A stretch of 64,000 bases of DNA from an uncultured Lachnospiraceae bacterium (GCA_910578085.1 CAJTPM010000006.1:101820-165819); one strand, 5' to 3'; numbered from the stretch's first letter, positions 9,252 to 18,467 are shown. Program-made: numbers and translations. Notes: generated by a model not told the origin, from the sequence alone.

Positions 9252-10085
9252 GGTTTTTTCCTCCCGCTGTCATTTCCAGGCACTCTCTCCCCGGAATCAC
9301 CGTCTGTCCGTAATTCTGTCCCTTCAGGTACGGACATTTCTCCCGGTGTTTCTATTTCCCCAGGTACTGGTATTTCTTGCGGCATTTCCATTGCTTCCAG
9401 TTCTTTCCCTTTGGTATTTTCAAGGTTATTTCTTCCTTCGGGTATTGCATCCTGCGCAGATTCTCCTGCCATGGAAATCGCTTCCTGAATCTCTTCCTTT
9501 GCCATGCCGAATACTGTCACCACCGATTCATTGGCTGAAATTGCCGTCGTCTCTCCTTTCAGCTTTCGCCTTCGCCTGACTGCCACTTAACACCTTACTG
9601 TCCTTCTCGTATTGCAGAGTGATCTTACTCTGCTCGTACTCTATCTTTCCCGCCCGGTATGCCAGATCCGCTTCCCGCAGAGTCTTCTCCAACTCCTCCC
9701 GCACGTCAGAAATACTCTCCTCCGAAAGCTTCAAAACTTTCGTCCCCTCCTCTACCAGATCTTCCGAATGGATATATACCTCTTCTATCTCCAGCCCGGC
9801 GGTTAAATTTTCCACCTCAAATACTTCCTCGGCAATTCCCATATTTGTCACACCGCTTGCCAATATCATTTCTTCTGAGACGGTAAACTGTATTTCCCCG
9901 CCCGGCATATTTTCAAACGAAAAATCCCTGTTTTTCTCTCTGCCGCTTTTTGACAGAAAAACTGCCGCACCCGCGACACCAGAGAACATCAACAGAAAAA
10001 CTGCCAAAAACAGTTTCAGCCTTTTTCCTGACCTTTTGAAAACCTCCCTACCGCGCACATTCCCGCCCGACTTTCTGATCTCCAT
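9248..10085 (-). pseudogene. Truncated/frameshifted third HlyD-type efflux adaptor
   Basis: From ATG 10085 (behind GGAGGAGG) the frame codes for an N-terminal membrane helix (about 24-46), the first lipoyl half (IEEVYIHSEDLVEEGTKVLK) and the start of the coiled coil, matching the two neighbouring adaptors, then runs out at 9528 after only 185 residues. A second frame (9248-9586) overlaps it and codes for an acidic Pro/Glu-rich tail ending in RKKP that overlaps the next gene's start by 4 bases, as a real 3' end would. The second half of the coil, the second lipoyl half and the beta-barrel are missing. I infer an internal deletion with a frame change near 9550-9590. A shortened functional protein is not excluded. 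Confidence 0.6.
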
Positions 10086-10206
10086 TTCATCCTCCTCCGA
10101 TTTTCAGGATATCCCATCAAACTCCTCATTCATTTTACAATTGTTTGTTGAAAGGAAGCTGAAAGAAACGATGAAGAATCTGTGAAAAGCATTTTTGAAA
10201 AGGAAC

Positions 10207-10250
10207 TTTTTTCAGATATTTTTCAGCTTTTTCATGTAATATTGTACTAT
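10207..10250 (+). promoter_or_regulatory. Promoter with TTTTTCAG direct repeats ahead of the response regulator
   Basis: A -10 box TACTAT (10245-10250) is preceded at 18 bases by TTTCAG (10221-10226). The region holds three copies of TTTTTCAG/T starting at 10208, 10219 and 10228, pitched 11 and 9 bases apart. About one helical turn between direct repeats is how OmpR-type regulators usually bind. Autoregulation, and control of the divergent exporter operon, is therefore inferred. Confidence 0.5.
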
Positions 10251-10286
10251 AGTAAAAACGACGTCACTTTACAGCGGGGCATGGTC

Positions 10287-10961
10287 ATGAAAATACTTGT
10301 AATTGAAGATGAAAAACTGTTGGCGGATTCTATTCGGATTCTGTTATCGAAAAAGGGATTTGATGTGGAAGTCGCCTGCGACGGGGAGACCGGTGAAGAA
10401 TATGCGAAACTGGGAATATACGACCTTCTGATCTTAGATGTGATGATGCCGGGCATGAACGGCTATGAAATTGCAGAGAAAGTCCGTGCCATGAAATGCG
10501 GCGTTCCTATTTTAATGCTGACCGCAAAATCGGAGCTGGAAGACCGCATCAGGGGATTAAACTCCGGCGCTGATTACTATCTGACCAAACCCCTCGACAC
10601 GAGAGAACTCTTAGCCTGCATCAACGCGCTGTTGCGCCGTCAGGGTTCACAGGTGGATGAAGTCTCTTTCGGCAATACCTCTCTGGATCTGTCCTCGGCC
10701 ATGCTGCTTTGCGGCACAAATTCCATACGCCTCTCCGCAAAAGAGTTTGATATTATGCGCCTCCTGCTTCAAGCCGGCGACCGCAATCTCTCCAAGGAAA
10801 CCATCCTGGCGCGGGTATGGGGCTACGATTCCGACGCGGTGGAAAATCATGTGGAAGTGTATATCGGCTTTCTGAGAAAGAAACTCACAAACATCGGTTC
10901 CGATATCCGCATTAAAGCCATCCGCAAAATGGGATACCATCTGGAACTGGAGGACTTATGA
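10287..10961 (+). CDS. OmpR/PhoB-family DNA-binding response regulator
   Basis: A 224-residue regulator. ATG 10287 is chosen because GGGG at 10276-10279 lies 7 bases upstream and the protein then begins MKILVIEDEKLL, the normal family start; ATG 10281 is too close to that site. The receiver has the acidic pair ED (8-9), the phospho-acceptor Asp in LLILDVMMPG (about 51) and Lys in LTKPLD (about 101). The C-terminal winged helix includes LSAKEFDIMRLLL and VEVYIGFLRKKL. Its stop overlaps the kinase start by 4 bases. Being divergent from a MacB-like exporter operon, it most likely controls that operon in response to an envelope stress. Confidence 0.92.
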   Translation: MKILVIEDEKLLADSIRILLSKKGFDVEVACDGETGEEYAKLGIYDLLILDVMMPGMNGYEIAEKVRAMKCGVPILMLTAKSELEDRIRGLNSGADYYLTKPLDTRELLACINALLRRQGSQVDEVSFGNTSLDLSSAMLLCGTNSIRLSAKEFDIMRLLLQAGDRNLSKETILARVWGYDSDAVENHVEVYIGFLRKKLTNIGSDIRIKAIRKMGYHLELEDL

Positions 10962-12205
10962 CTAAAAAACTGAAACTGAAATTTATGGTGATCCTTATGA
11001 GCATTATGACCGTTATGCTCTGTATCATTCTGTCCATGATCTGGTTCTTCACTAAGAGGAATCTGGAAAACGACAGCATTCATATGATGCAGAATATTGC
11101 GGACAAGCCTTTCCTGCTCCCCCCGCCTGACGAACCTAAAGACGCCATGCGTCTTCCTTACATTACCATTCAGCTTGACAGAAATAAGGAATTACTGTCC
11201 GCGGCGGGCGGATATTATGACCTTACCGATGAGAACTTCCTGAAAAAGCTGATTGACTCCGCCCTCCTGCATGATGCCCCCGTTGGACTCATGGAAGATT
11301 ACAACCTTCGGTTTCTGCGCAGAGATACTCCGGCCGGCTATACTCTTGTCTATGCGGATATCTCCAGTGAACAGACCATCTTACACAGTTTACTGCAAAA
11401 CTGCCTTTTTGTCAGTCTTTTCTGTCTTTTTGCCTTTTTCTGTATCAGTTTTGCGTTAGCCGGATGGATCGTGAAACCGGCGGAAAAGGCCTGGCAGCAG
11501 CAGCGTCAGTTTATCGCCGATGCGTCCCATGAACTGAAAACACCTCTGACTGTCATTATGGCAAATGCGGAACTTTTACAGAGCCCTGATCAGGACGGGA
11601 AAAGTCAGAACGTATTTTCCGCCAACATTCTGACCATGTCCGGGCAGATGCGCAGGCTGGTAGAACAGCTGTTGGTGCTTGCCGGAAATGATGAGGCGGC
11701 TTCTCACACGGCGTTTTCTTCTTTTGATTTAAGCAGGCTTATCGCGGGAGCCATCCTGCCTTTTGAACCGGTATTCTTTGAGCGGGGGCTTACCCTGCAT
11801 ACCGACATCACAGAAGGTATCCTGATAAAAGGCGATCCCGATAAACTGCGTCAGGTTCTGGACATCCTGCTTGACAATGCGCAAAAATATTCCCGGGAAA
11901 AAGGCGCTACCTGGGTGACCTTACAAAAGCGTAGCAAAAAACACTGCCTTCTGACAGTTGCCAACGAGGGAGATGCCATACCCGACAAACAATTAAAGAA
12001 CCTTTTTAAACGATTCTACCGTGCCGATGAGGCCAGAACCCGGAACGGCAGTTTCGGCCTCGGCTTATCCATCGCCGAATCCATCGTCACCTGTCACAAA
12101 GGGAGAATATGGGCGGAGAGCAAAAACGGTGTTAATACTTTTTATGTTCTCCTTCCGATCACCGATGTCATTCTGTTCGCCTCTTCACTCTCCCACAGAC
12201 AATAA
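10958..12205 (+). CDS. Sensor histidine kinase of the exporter-linked two-component system
   Basis: A 415-residue kinase with an N-terminal membrane helix (about 8-30), a roughly 110-residue extracytoplasmic region, a second helix (about 145-168), the H-box FIADASHELKTPLTVIMANAELL, N-box DNAQKYS, and G-boxes including FGLGLSIAESI. It is co-transcribed with the preceding regulator. Its last codons extend past the usual kinase end (after TFYVLLPI) and overlap the 3' end of the convergent MFS gene by 38 bases, suggesting the original stop was lost. The ligand is unknown. Confidence 0.9.
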   Translation: MTKKLKLKFMVILMSIMTVMLCIILSMIWFFTKRNLENDSIHMMQNIADKPFLLPPPDEPKDAMRLPYITIQLDRNKELLSAAGGYYDLTDENFLKKLIDSALLHDAPVGLMEDYNLRFLRRDTPAGYTLVYADISSEQTILHSLLQNCLFVSLFCLFAFFCISFALAGWIVKPAEKAWQQQRQFIADASHELKTPLTVIMANAELLQSPDQDGKSQNVFSANILTMSGQMRRLVEQLLVLAGNDEAASHTAFSSFDLSRLIAGAILPFEPVFFERGLTLHTDITEGILIKGDPDKLRQVLDILLDNAQKYSREKGATWVTLQKRSKKHCLLTVANEGDAIPDKQLKNLFKRFYRADEARTRNGSFGLGLSIAESIVTCHKGRIWAESKNGVNTFYVLLPITDVILFASSLSHRQ

Positions 12206-13355
12206 CCCCTAAAAGCAGCATCACCGGAAAAACAATCCCCGCTAAAACGCCCATCTTCAGATTATCTCCCAGCGCTCCCGATACCATCCCGACAAGCGTC
12301 GGCCCGCCCGAACAGCCGACGTCTCCGCCCAAAGCAAGCAGGGCAAACATGGCTGTCCCGCCCTTCGGCAGCGTAGCGGACGCCTTGCTGAAAGTCCCCG
12401 GCCACATGATTCCCACCGACAGCCCACAGACGGCGCAGGCGATCAGGGAAAGTTCCGGCATCGGAAACAGGGATATTCCCAGATAAGACAGGATGCACAG
12501 GATACTGCTGCCAATCATAAAACGGTCCAGATCGATGCGGTCCCCGTATTTGCCGTAAAACAGTCTGGAACTTCCCATCAGAATCGCAAACGCCATCGGC
12601 CCGGCCAGATCCCCCGCTGTCTTGGAGATGCCAAGCCCTTTCTCCGCAAACGTGGAAGCCCACTGGCTCACCGCCTGCTCGCTGGCTCCCGCACATACCA
12701 TCATGATCAGTAGCACCCAGAAAATTTTGATCCGGAACAGTTCTTTTAAAGTAAAGCCCCTCTCCCCCTCTTCCATCAGCGGCGCGATCGGAACTTTCAT
12801 AAAGGCCACAGCGTTTCCAGCCGGAATAAGCGCCCAGATCACCGCCAGTATCTTCCAGTTTTCAATACCGACTATGTAAAAAAACAACGTTGAAAGCAGT
12901 ACCACACCCGCATGGCCCCAACAGTAAAAGGAATGAAGCATACTCATCGCTTTCTCCTTGTTGTCGGAAGGACAGGCCTCCACAACGGGGCTGACAAGCA
13001 CCTCCAAAAGTCCGCCGCCCACCGCATAGATCATGACGGCGATCAGAATTCCCACAAAAGGCGCCGGCAGGATCTCCGGTAAAACGGTGAGAAGGATCAG
13101 ACCTGCGGCTGACAACACATGGGCCAGAATCATCGATGCCCGATACCCTATCTTATCCACAAATCCCACCGAAAGAAGATCCACAAGCAGCTGTACGCCA
13201 AAGTTAAACGTCACAAGCAGTGTGATCTGAGACAACGGAATGTGGTAGCTTCTCTGAAAAAACAAAAATAAAAGCGGTGCAAAATTGTTGACGACTGCCT
13301 GCACGATATACCCTACGAAACAGGCTGTGATCGTTTTATCGTATTGATTGTTCAT
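12168..13355 (-). CDS. Major facilitator superfamily transporter
   Basis: A 395-residue membrane protein with about twelve hydrophobic segments in two bundles, including the loop-2/3 type motif VDLLSVGFVDKIGYRAS and its partner GSSRLFYGKYGDRIDLDRFM in the second half. It resembles FucP/sugar-type or unassigned MFS permeases; the substrate is not readable from sequence. Start ATG 13355 follows GAGAGGAA. It is a single gene, convergent with the kinase gene, and ends in a basic tail. No regulator of its own is nearby. Confidence 0.85.
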   Translation of the reverse strand: MNNQYDKTITACFVGYIVQAVVNNFAPLLFLFFQRSYHIPLSQITLLVTFNFGVQLLVDLLSVGFVDKIGYRASMILAHVLSAAGLILLTVLPEILPAPFVGILIAVMIYAVGGGLLEVLVSPVVEACPSDNKEKAMSMLHSFYCWGHAGVVLLSTLFFYIVGIENWKILAVIWALIPAGNAVAFMKVPIAPLMEEGERGFTLKELFRIKIFWVLLIMMVCAGASEQAVSQWASTFAEKGLGISKTAGDLAGPMAFAILMGSSRLFYGKYGDRIDLDRFMIGSSILCILSYLGISLFPMPELSLIACAVCGLSVGIMWPGTFSKASATLPKGGTAMFALLALGGDVGCSGGPTLVGMVSGALGDNLKMGVLAGIVFPVMLLLGVIVCGRVKRRTE

Positions 13356-13400
13356 GTTTTTCCTCTCTGGCAGTCAGCGCCCTCCCGGCGCGCCTACTGC

Positions 13401-13862
13401 CTACTCCCGGCCAATCCCCATATCCCAGAGCTCCTCCACATAATTGTCAACCCACTTTACTCCGTGGAGATACCAGTTCTGCCGCTCCCCCCGCTTGATA
13501 TGAGGGGAATCCAGATGGGGCTGCCAGAGAATGATCTGAGCCGGGGGCGCCTCGTAAATCCTGTTGAGCACCTCCAGGTCCTCCGGATAGCGCAGCCACA
13601 AAGACCGGTCCGGATTGGGGTTTTCCCGCCGCCACAGAGCAAATTCAGTGAGAAAATTTTTATATTTCGGCATCTCAAGTTCCCGGAAAATATCTTCCGG
13701 TAAAACAAGCCGCGGCGCCAGAACTAAAATAGATTCCCTCTGGCTATGGAACAGATATCGCAGTCTCGCTTTTTCCTCCGGCTCATTACCCTCATAGGTG
13801 AATTTCTCCATAATCTTCTCATACACTTCCCGCTGAAACGCAGGGTAGTCCTGTAACTGCAT
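13401..13862 (-). CDS. Conserved hypothetical protein, 153 residues
   Basis: I do not recognise the family. The protein is soluble, without signal or membrane segments, with two halves: an N-terminal helical part (YPAFQREVYEKIMEKFTYEGNEPEEKARLRYLF would be two helices) and a Trp/Pro-rich C-terminal part (IILWQPHLDSPHIKRG, NWYLHGVKWVDNYVEELWDMG). A good GGGAG site lies ahead of ATG 13862. It may be co-transcribed with the MFS gene 45 bases downstream, but nothing in it suggests transport. Confidence 0.6.
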   Translation of the reverse strand: MQLQDYPAFQREVYEKIMEKFTYEGNEPEEKARLRYLFHSQRESILVLAPRLVLPEDIFRELEMPKYKNFLTEFALWRRENPNPDRSLWLRYPEDLEVLNRIYEAPPAQIILWQPHLDSPHIKRGERQNWYLHGVKWVDNYVEELWDMGIGRE

Positions 13863-14035
13863 TTGTTTTATCTCCCGATGATCTGAATCTGATTCCCGGG
13901 TACCATAAATTGCCTTGCCGGCCTGAAACTGATTTTTCCAACTAAGACCTGGACACCCTTACTTTCAGTAACACTGAAATTATATCACAGGCCTGGTCAG
14001 ATCACAACAATCCGTCAGCCAACTTTATCAGCCCA

Positions 14036-14094
14036 CAGTAACAGTTTAACCCTGGACAAGCCTGCAAGACTTTCCCAGGGTTAAACTGTTACTG
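14036..14094 (-). repeat. Perfect 20-bp inverted repeat downstream of the M56 gene
   Basis: CAGTAACAGTTTAACCCTGG (14036-14055) is exactly complementary to 14075-14094, with a 19-base loop. It starts 8 bases after the M56 sensor gene ends. There is no T-tract on either strand, so it is not a standard terminator. It could stabilise the mRNA 3' end or be a dispersed palindromic element. Confidence 0.6.
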
Positions 14095-14102
14095 CCCGCT
14101 TC

Positions 14103-16352
14103 TCACGGCAGGTACCACTCTGCAATACTTTTCACCTCTCCGTCCTCCAGCTCAAACGACCAGAAGATCGGAAAGTTCGTCTCCTGCCAGTACCGCACAA
14201 ACTCCTCCCTGCTTAATTCTACCGATTCCCCCTGATGATTTTCCAGTACATGATACGTGCAGTTCTCGCGGATCCGGCAGGTAACGTCCTCCCCCTCCAG
14301 ATCCACGATCTCAAAGCCTGCGTCCGCGTCGTACTCCGGTTTCCAGTCCGGACTTTCAGGCGTCACCCAATCCTGCCTGTCTATCGTCACTGTGCCGTCG
14401 TCAAAAGCAGAAATATACCCGAGAACCTGGGCGGACAGGGCGCCCGTCTCCGTGATATGCTCCCCCGGCAGAAGCACCGCAAAAGTATCCGCGATCACCG
14501 GCAGCTCTCTTCCCCAGCCTTCCTCCGCTTCCACGGGATAGGAATAGCTCACGCACCATACGCCGGTCTCCGCTTCATACAGTCTGACATGATAGCGGAT
14601 GCCACCCTCCTCTCTCACCATGCCGGTCTCATCCGGCGTATACCCGTCATCCGTCAGAATCTGTTCGATCGGATAGCCGCTCTCAAATCCCGCCACCCAG
14701 ATCAGGACATTCGCATTCGCTGCCGCGCACCACATATCCGCCTCCACCTTCTCCCATTCCCCGTCTGGCAGGTAGAGTATATATCCGTTTTCCACGACAA
14801 GCCTGGCGGTCTTTTCCTCAGGTATCCCTTCCTTCATGATCGTCAGGGTTATTGTCTCCTGCGCCGTCTGCACATCAGCGGAATCATTTCCCGCAAGGGT
14901 TCCCCCATTTTCCGCTGCAGGCAGCTCACCCCGCTTCCAGTAAACCTCCTCATCGTGCCAGTCCATCAAAATATATTCCACTCCGTTTTCGCTCCCATAG
15001 GCTAACGAAAGAATCTCCTTTTCTGCACTCACTTCCTCATAGGGATCGATCTCCACAGTCACTGCGCCGCCTGCCTTCACACACTGCCCGGTTCCGCCGA
15101 CGCCAATGCCGATATAGTAACTGAACGCTCCCGTCTCCGCTATTTCCATTCCATCGCCATAAGAAATTCCGGTTCCCCACAGAGAAGAGTCCGTCCGGTC
15201 AAAATCGATGATCCAGCTGCCCGCCATCTGTGCAAAAAGATCCCCGCCCGACAGCTCTCCCGCTGTCCCTGTACTCTGACCATCGGATATCCCTGCTCCC
15301 TCAGCAATACTTTCCTCTTTATTTTTTACTAACGAACACCCCATTAACGTCCCCGCGCTGATCGCCAGAATTGCTGTGCAGGCCAGTATGTACAGGCCGT
15401 TTCTTTTTCCTGTTTCTGATAAAATATTCTGAAACCGCTTTTTCATGATCTTCTTCCCCCCGTAAAATCCCGTTGACAAAAGCACACTTCTATCACACCC
15501 TTTGTGGAGCGTGGAAAGCAGCGTCTCCGTATATGCCTTACGCGTCTCAAAATCCGCACCCTGCACTACTTTTTCGTCACAGGCAAGCTCCATATCAACG
15601 GCAGCCTCCCTCTGCATGATCCATACAAGCGGATTAAACCAGTGCACCGCTGCTGCCAGCATAAATAACAGCTTACACCAGGTATCCTTTCTCCTGTAAT
15701 GCACCAGTTCATGCCGCAGGATAAAAGACAGTTCCACCCTGTCATAGTAAACTTCCGGCAGGATCAGAACCGGTTTCAGGAAACCCACCAGCATCGGACT
15801 GGGCGCTTCATAAAACTCCATAACCAGTATGGTACGCTTAATATGCAATTCGTATTTACACCGCAAAAGCTGCTGTAATATGGCAGCATCTTTGATCACG
15901 GTTCCCTCCCGGAACACCCGTCTTCTATAATATAAATACGAAAATATATTTATCAATATATACAAAACACATCCTGCCGCCCAGAGGCACGCCAGAACAT
16001 CCAGCGCTGTAATTTTCCGCCCTGTCTGCACTTTAAGCGGGGTTGTCATCTGCTGTGGTACCTCTACGACCACTCTCGGAGAACGAAGCCTGCCATCCTC
16101 CGCCTCTGCCTCTTCCCTGTTTTCCGCCGTAGCCGCGATATGGCTTCTCCACTGTTTCACAAGATCCGCTGCCGATCCTGTGCCCCCTCCCCCGAAGGGA
16201 ACCGACAGCCGAACCGCCAACACGCACCAGACCAGATATTTCCATTTCGCGGCGTACCTTTTTTGCAAAAGCGGAGAAATCAGAAGCAACAGTAAAATGA
16301 GCACACTGACAGACAATGAGATCCCAAACACTGAAAGAAACAGATCTGTCAT
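14103..16352 (-). CDS. M56-family (BlaR1-like) membrane metalloprotease sensor with long extracytoplasmic domain
   Basis: A 749-residue protein. The N-terminal third has about four membrane helices and a zinc-protease core with HELVH (213-217) and the later zinc ligand in VDMELACDEKVV. A further helix ends in TLMGCS, which looks like a lipobox-type cysteine but is internal. The last roughly 400 residues are extracytoplasmic, beta-rich and acidic, and do not resemble the penicillin-binding sensor of BlaR1. In BlaR1/MecR1 the protease domain leads to loss of the BlaI/MecI repressor once ligand binds. It overlaps the BlaI gene by 4 bases, so it should be that repressor's partner. The ligand is unknown. 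Confidence 0.85.
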   Translation of the reverse strand: MTDLFLSVFGISLSVSVLILLLLLISPLLQKRYAAKWKYLVWCVLAVRLSVPFGGGGTGSAADLVKQWRSHIAATAENREEAEAEDGRLRSPRVVVEVPQQMTTPLKVQTGRKITALDVLACLWAAGCVLYILINIFSYLYYRRRVFREGTVIKDAAILQQLLRCKYELHIKRTILVMEFYEAPSPMLVGFLKPVLILPEVYYDRVELSFILRHELVHYRRKDTWCKLLFMLAAAVHWFNPLVWIMQREAAVDMELACDEKVVQGADFETRKAYTETLLSTLHKGCDRSVLLSTGFYGGKKIMKKRFQNILSETGKRNGLYILACTAILAISAGTLMGCSLVKNKEESIAEGAGISDGQSTGTAGELSGGDLFAQMAGSWIIDFDRTDSSLWGTGISYGDGMEIAETGAFSYYIGIGVGGTGQCVKAGGAVTVEIDPYEEVSAEKEILSLAYGSENGVEYILMDWHDEEVYWKRGELPAAENGGTLAGNDSADVQTAQETITLTIMKEGIPEEKTARLVVENGYILYLPDGEWEKVEADMWCAAANANVLIWVAGFESGYPIEQILTDDGYTPDETGMVREEGGIRYHVRLYEAETGVWCVSYSYPVEAEEGWGRELPVIADTFAVLLPGEHITETGALSAQVLGYISAFDDGTVTIDRQDWVTPESPDWKPEYDADAGFEIVDLEGEDVTCRIRENCTYHVLENHQGESVELSREEFVRYWQETNFPIFWSFELEDGEVKSIAEWYLP

Positions 16353-16753
16353 CGTGTTTCCCCCTCTCCGGCATTCTCCTCCAGCCTGTTTAAAAACTCC
16401 CGCAGTTCCTCCACATCGGAACTTTTGATGGCCTTGCTGTTATAAAGGCAGGAGACCATATTCAGAATGGAATTATCGTAGAGCTTTTCCAGAAAATGTC
16501 TGCTGGCTCCCGTTTTATATTCCTTCTCTGAAATGAGCCAGCTGTACAGGTTTGTCCCCGTGGAACGGTCACAGCTCACAAATCCCTTGTCCGCAAGCCT
16601 TGTGAGGGATGTCATCAGCGTAGACAGCTGCCACTTTCGCAGCCCCTGTAATTTTTTCAGTATGTAATTAGAGGACACCGCCGTCTCCGCATCCCATATC
16701 ACCTGCATGATCTCCAGTTCCGCTTCCCCCAGTTTCTTTCTGATCTCCGTCAT
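16349..16753 (-). CDS. BlaI/MecI/CopY-family transcriptional repressor
   Basis: A 134-residue winged-helix repressor: LGEAELEIMQVIWDAETAVSSNYIL and KWQLSTLMTSLTRLADKGFVSCDR are the family helix-turn-helix and wing. The C-terminal half is the dimer helix bundle where BlaI is normally cleaved. ATG 16753 follows AGGAGG. It lies between two M56 sensor genes on the same strand and probably represses the promoter at 18487-18515, whose two dyads match the TACA/TGTA half-site pattern of this family. That it also controls other loci is possible. Confidence 0.9.
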   Translation of the reverse strand: MTEIRKKLGEAELEIMQVIWDAETAVSSNYILKKLQGLRKWQLSTLMTSLTRLADKGFVSCDRSTGTNLYSWLISEKEYKTGASRHFLEKLYDNSILNMVSCLYNSKAIKSSDVEELREFLNRLEENAGEGETR

Positions 16754-16765
16754 ATTTGCCTCCTA

Positions 16766-16975
16766 TTCCAGTTCCGCATAGACTTCTTCAGTACACCTCT
16801 TCCCAAGGACAAATTTACAGCCGCATTGCGTCTGTAAATTGTCCTGTGCACTTCCGAAGTCTATGCTGTTTTCCAGTTCCGCATAGACTTCTTCAGTACA
16901 CCTCTTCCCAAGGACAAATTTACAGCCGCATTGCGTCTGTAAATTGTCCTGTGCACTTCTGAAGTCTATGCTGTT
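16766..16975. repeat. Two tandem copies of a 105-bp palindromic element
   Basis: Unit 1 (16766-16870) and unit 2 (16871-16975) are identical but for one base (C/T near 16851 and 16956), with a short partial third copy to about 17006. Each unit is itself a nested inverted repeat: outer arms GCATAGACTTC / GAAGTCTATGC and inner arms AGGACAAATTTACAG / CTGTAAATTGTCCT around CCGCATTGCGT. It fills the gap between the second M56 gene and blaI. 105 is a multiple of three, so an open frame of 35-residue repeats runs through it on the minus strand, but that frame has no ribosome site and overlaps the M56 gene end. Confidence 0.8.
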
Positions 16976-17013
16976 TTCCAGTTCTGCTGTTTTCCAGTTC
17001 CGCATCCCCCGTC

Positions 17014-18453
17014 TTATCTCTCCATCCCGTAGAACACGATCTTCCATCCGTCTTCCTGTTTTTCCACTTCCATCGTCAGATAACAGAAGCCTTCTCCCAT
17101 ACCTGTCATCTGGCAGTCCATGGAGAGGGTATATGTATCCCCGATCTTTACCTCCCCAATGTCCTCCAGCCCCTTCAGAGCCGTCATCCCTGTAAGCTGC
17201 GTATCCGCATCCGAATAGACATCTATGTCTCCCTCAAAGGAATCCGCAAGATACTTTCGCATCTCTTCTTTATCGCCGGCAAAATATGCTGTCGAAAAGG
17301 GCACTGCAACATCAATGAGCTCCATTGCATCTTCCGACAAAGGCAGACGTTCTCCCGGCTTTTGATTGCCTTCCGGCTGCGATCCCTCCGACACCACTTC
17401 TTTCGGTGCGACTTCCCGCCCCCGTTCTGTCTGTATTTCCGCATCCTCCAGAGTTTCTGTCTCCGTCACCGCACAGCCCATTAACATCCCCAGAACCAAC
17501 GTCATGCAGATCACCGTCGGCAGAAGAAAGAATCCCTTCCTCCGCTTCGACTGTGCCAAAATATTCTGAAACCGTTTTTTCATCACTCCCTTTCCTCCGT
17601 AAAACTGCGTTGTCAGCAGATTTGTTCTTTTATACTGCTTGTTTACAGTGGATAACAGAGTCTCCGTATATGCTTTCCGCTCTCCATACGAATTTCCTTT
17701 AATCACTTCTTCATCACAGGACAACTCCATATCAACCACAGCCGCCTTCTGCATCAGTGCAATCAACGGATTAAACCAGTGCAGAGCCTTCGCTGCCATA
17801 AAAAGGAATTGAATCAGCGTATCATGCCGCTTCATATGGATCAGCTCATGCTTCAGTATATAGAACAGTTCCTGTTCGCTGTATACGTTGTCCGGTATCA
17901 CCAGAAGCGGACTGAAAAAGCCGATGACCATGGGACTGGCCAAACCGCAATATGTTGTGACGGTAATCTTTCTGTTGATCTTCAGCTCTCTTTTTAAGAC
18001 AGAAAGCTGCCGTAATACAGGCTCTTCTTCCACATAAGTCCCGTTTTTCATAATCCGTCTTTTATAATGCAAACTACTGTAGATATGCACCGCCACGATA
18101 CAGACAAAGACTGTAAACCAGATCACTGTCACGATATCCGGCACCAAAAACCATGATCCCCTCTGTTCCGACTGCCCTGTCGGCAGCATAACCGGAATGC
18201 CATCTCCGGCAGTCTCCGTGGCAGTGACAGCCTGCGCCACCGGAACTGCGATCTCCATCCGAATCGCCGGCAAACTGAAATTAACCGGAATCATCAACCG
18301 TACAGCCAGTCCGATCCATATATAATACCGCCATTTTGATGCATAGCTTTTCCTGAAAAACGGCGCTGTCAAAAGCAGTATCAGTATGACCACACCTGTC
18401 GATATGGAAACTTCTATAACAGTCAATAATATATGAAACAGCCACTCCATATT
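17014..18453 (-). CDS. M56-family (BlaR1-like) membrane metalloprotease sensor
   Basis: A 479-residue sensor protease. ATG 18453 is chosen because GAGGGGAGAG lies just upstream; the longer frame to 18519 would place the promoter and both operators inside the coding region. Four or so membrane helices in the first 200 residues, HELIH at 201-205, and the zinc-ligand region VDMELSCDEEVI are present. A helix near residue 320 is followed by a roughly 150-residue extracytoplasmic domain whose last 100 residues (ELIDVAVPFSTAYFAGDKEE to the end) look like an NTF2/DUF4829-type fold. It is the first gene after the operator-bearing promoter and probably shares the operon with blaI and the larger sensor. 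Confidence 0.85.
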   Translation of the reverse strand, partial: NMEWLFHILLTVIEVSISTGVVILILLLTAPFFRKSYASKWRYYIWIGLAVRLMIPVNFSLPAIRMEIAVPVAQAVTATETAGDGIPVMLPTGQSEQRGSWFLVPDIVTVIWFTVFVCIVAVHIYSSLHYKRRIMKNGTYVEEEPVLRQLSVLKRELKINRKITVTTYCGLASPMVIGFFSPLLVIPDNVYSEQELFYILKHELIHMKRHDTLIQFLFMAAKALHWFNPLIALMQKAAVVDMELSCDEEVIKGNSYGERKAYTETLLSTVNKQYKRTNLLTTQFYGGKGVMKKRFQNILAQSKRRKGFFLLPTVICMTLVLGMLMGCAVTETETLEDAEIQTERGREVAPKEVVSEGSQPEGNQKPGERLPLSEDAMELIDVAVPFSTAYFAGDKEEMRKYLADSFEGDIDVYSDADTQLTGMTALKGLEDIGEVKIGDTYTLSMDCQMTGMGEGFCYLTMEVEKQEDGWKIVFYGMER

Positions 18454-18467
18454 ATCTCTCCCCTCAA

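Noticed and set aside
16800..16850. TTTACAG-N11-CTGTAAA in the 105-bp unit as a BlaI operator
   Set aside because: The half-sites resemble BlaI boxes but the 11-base gap is far wider than the 2-base gap of the two dyads at 18.5 kb.
16763..17047. 94-codon minus-strand frame with two 35-residue repeats
   Set aside because: No ribosome site, overlaps the M56 gene end, and is open because the 105-bp unit is a multiple of three.
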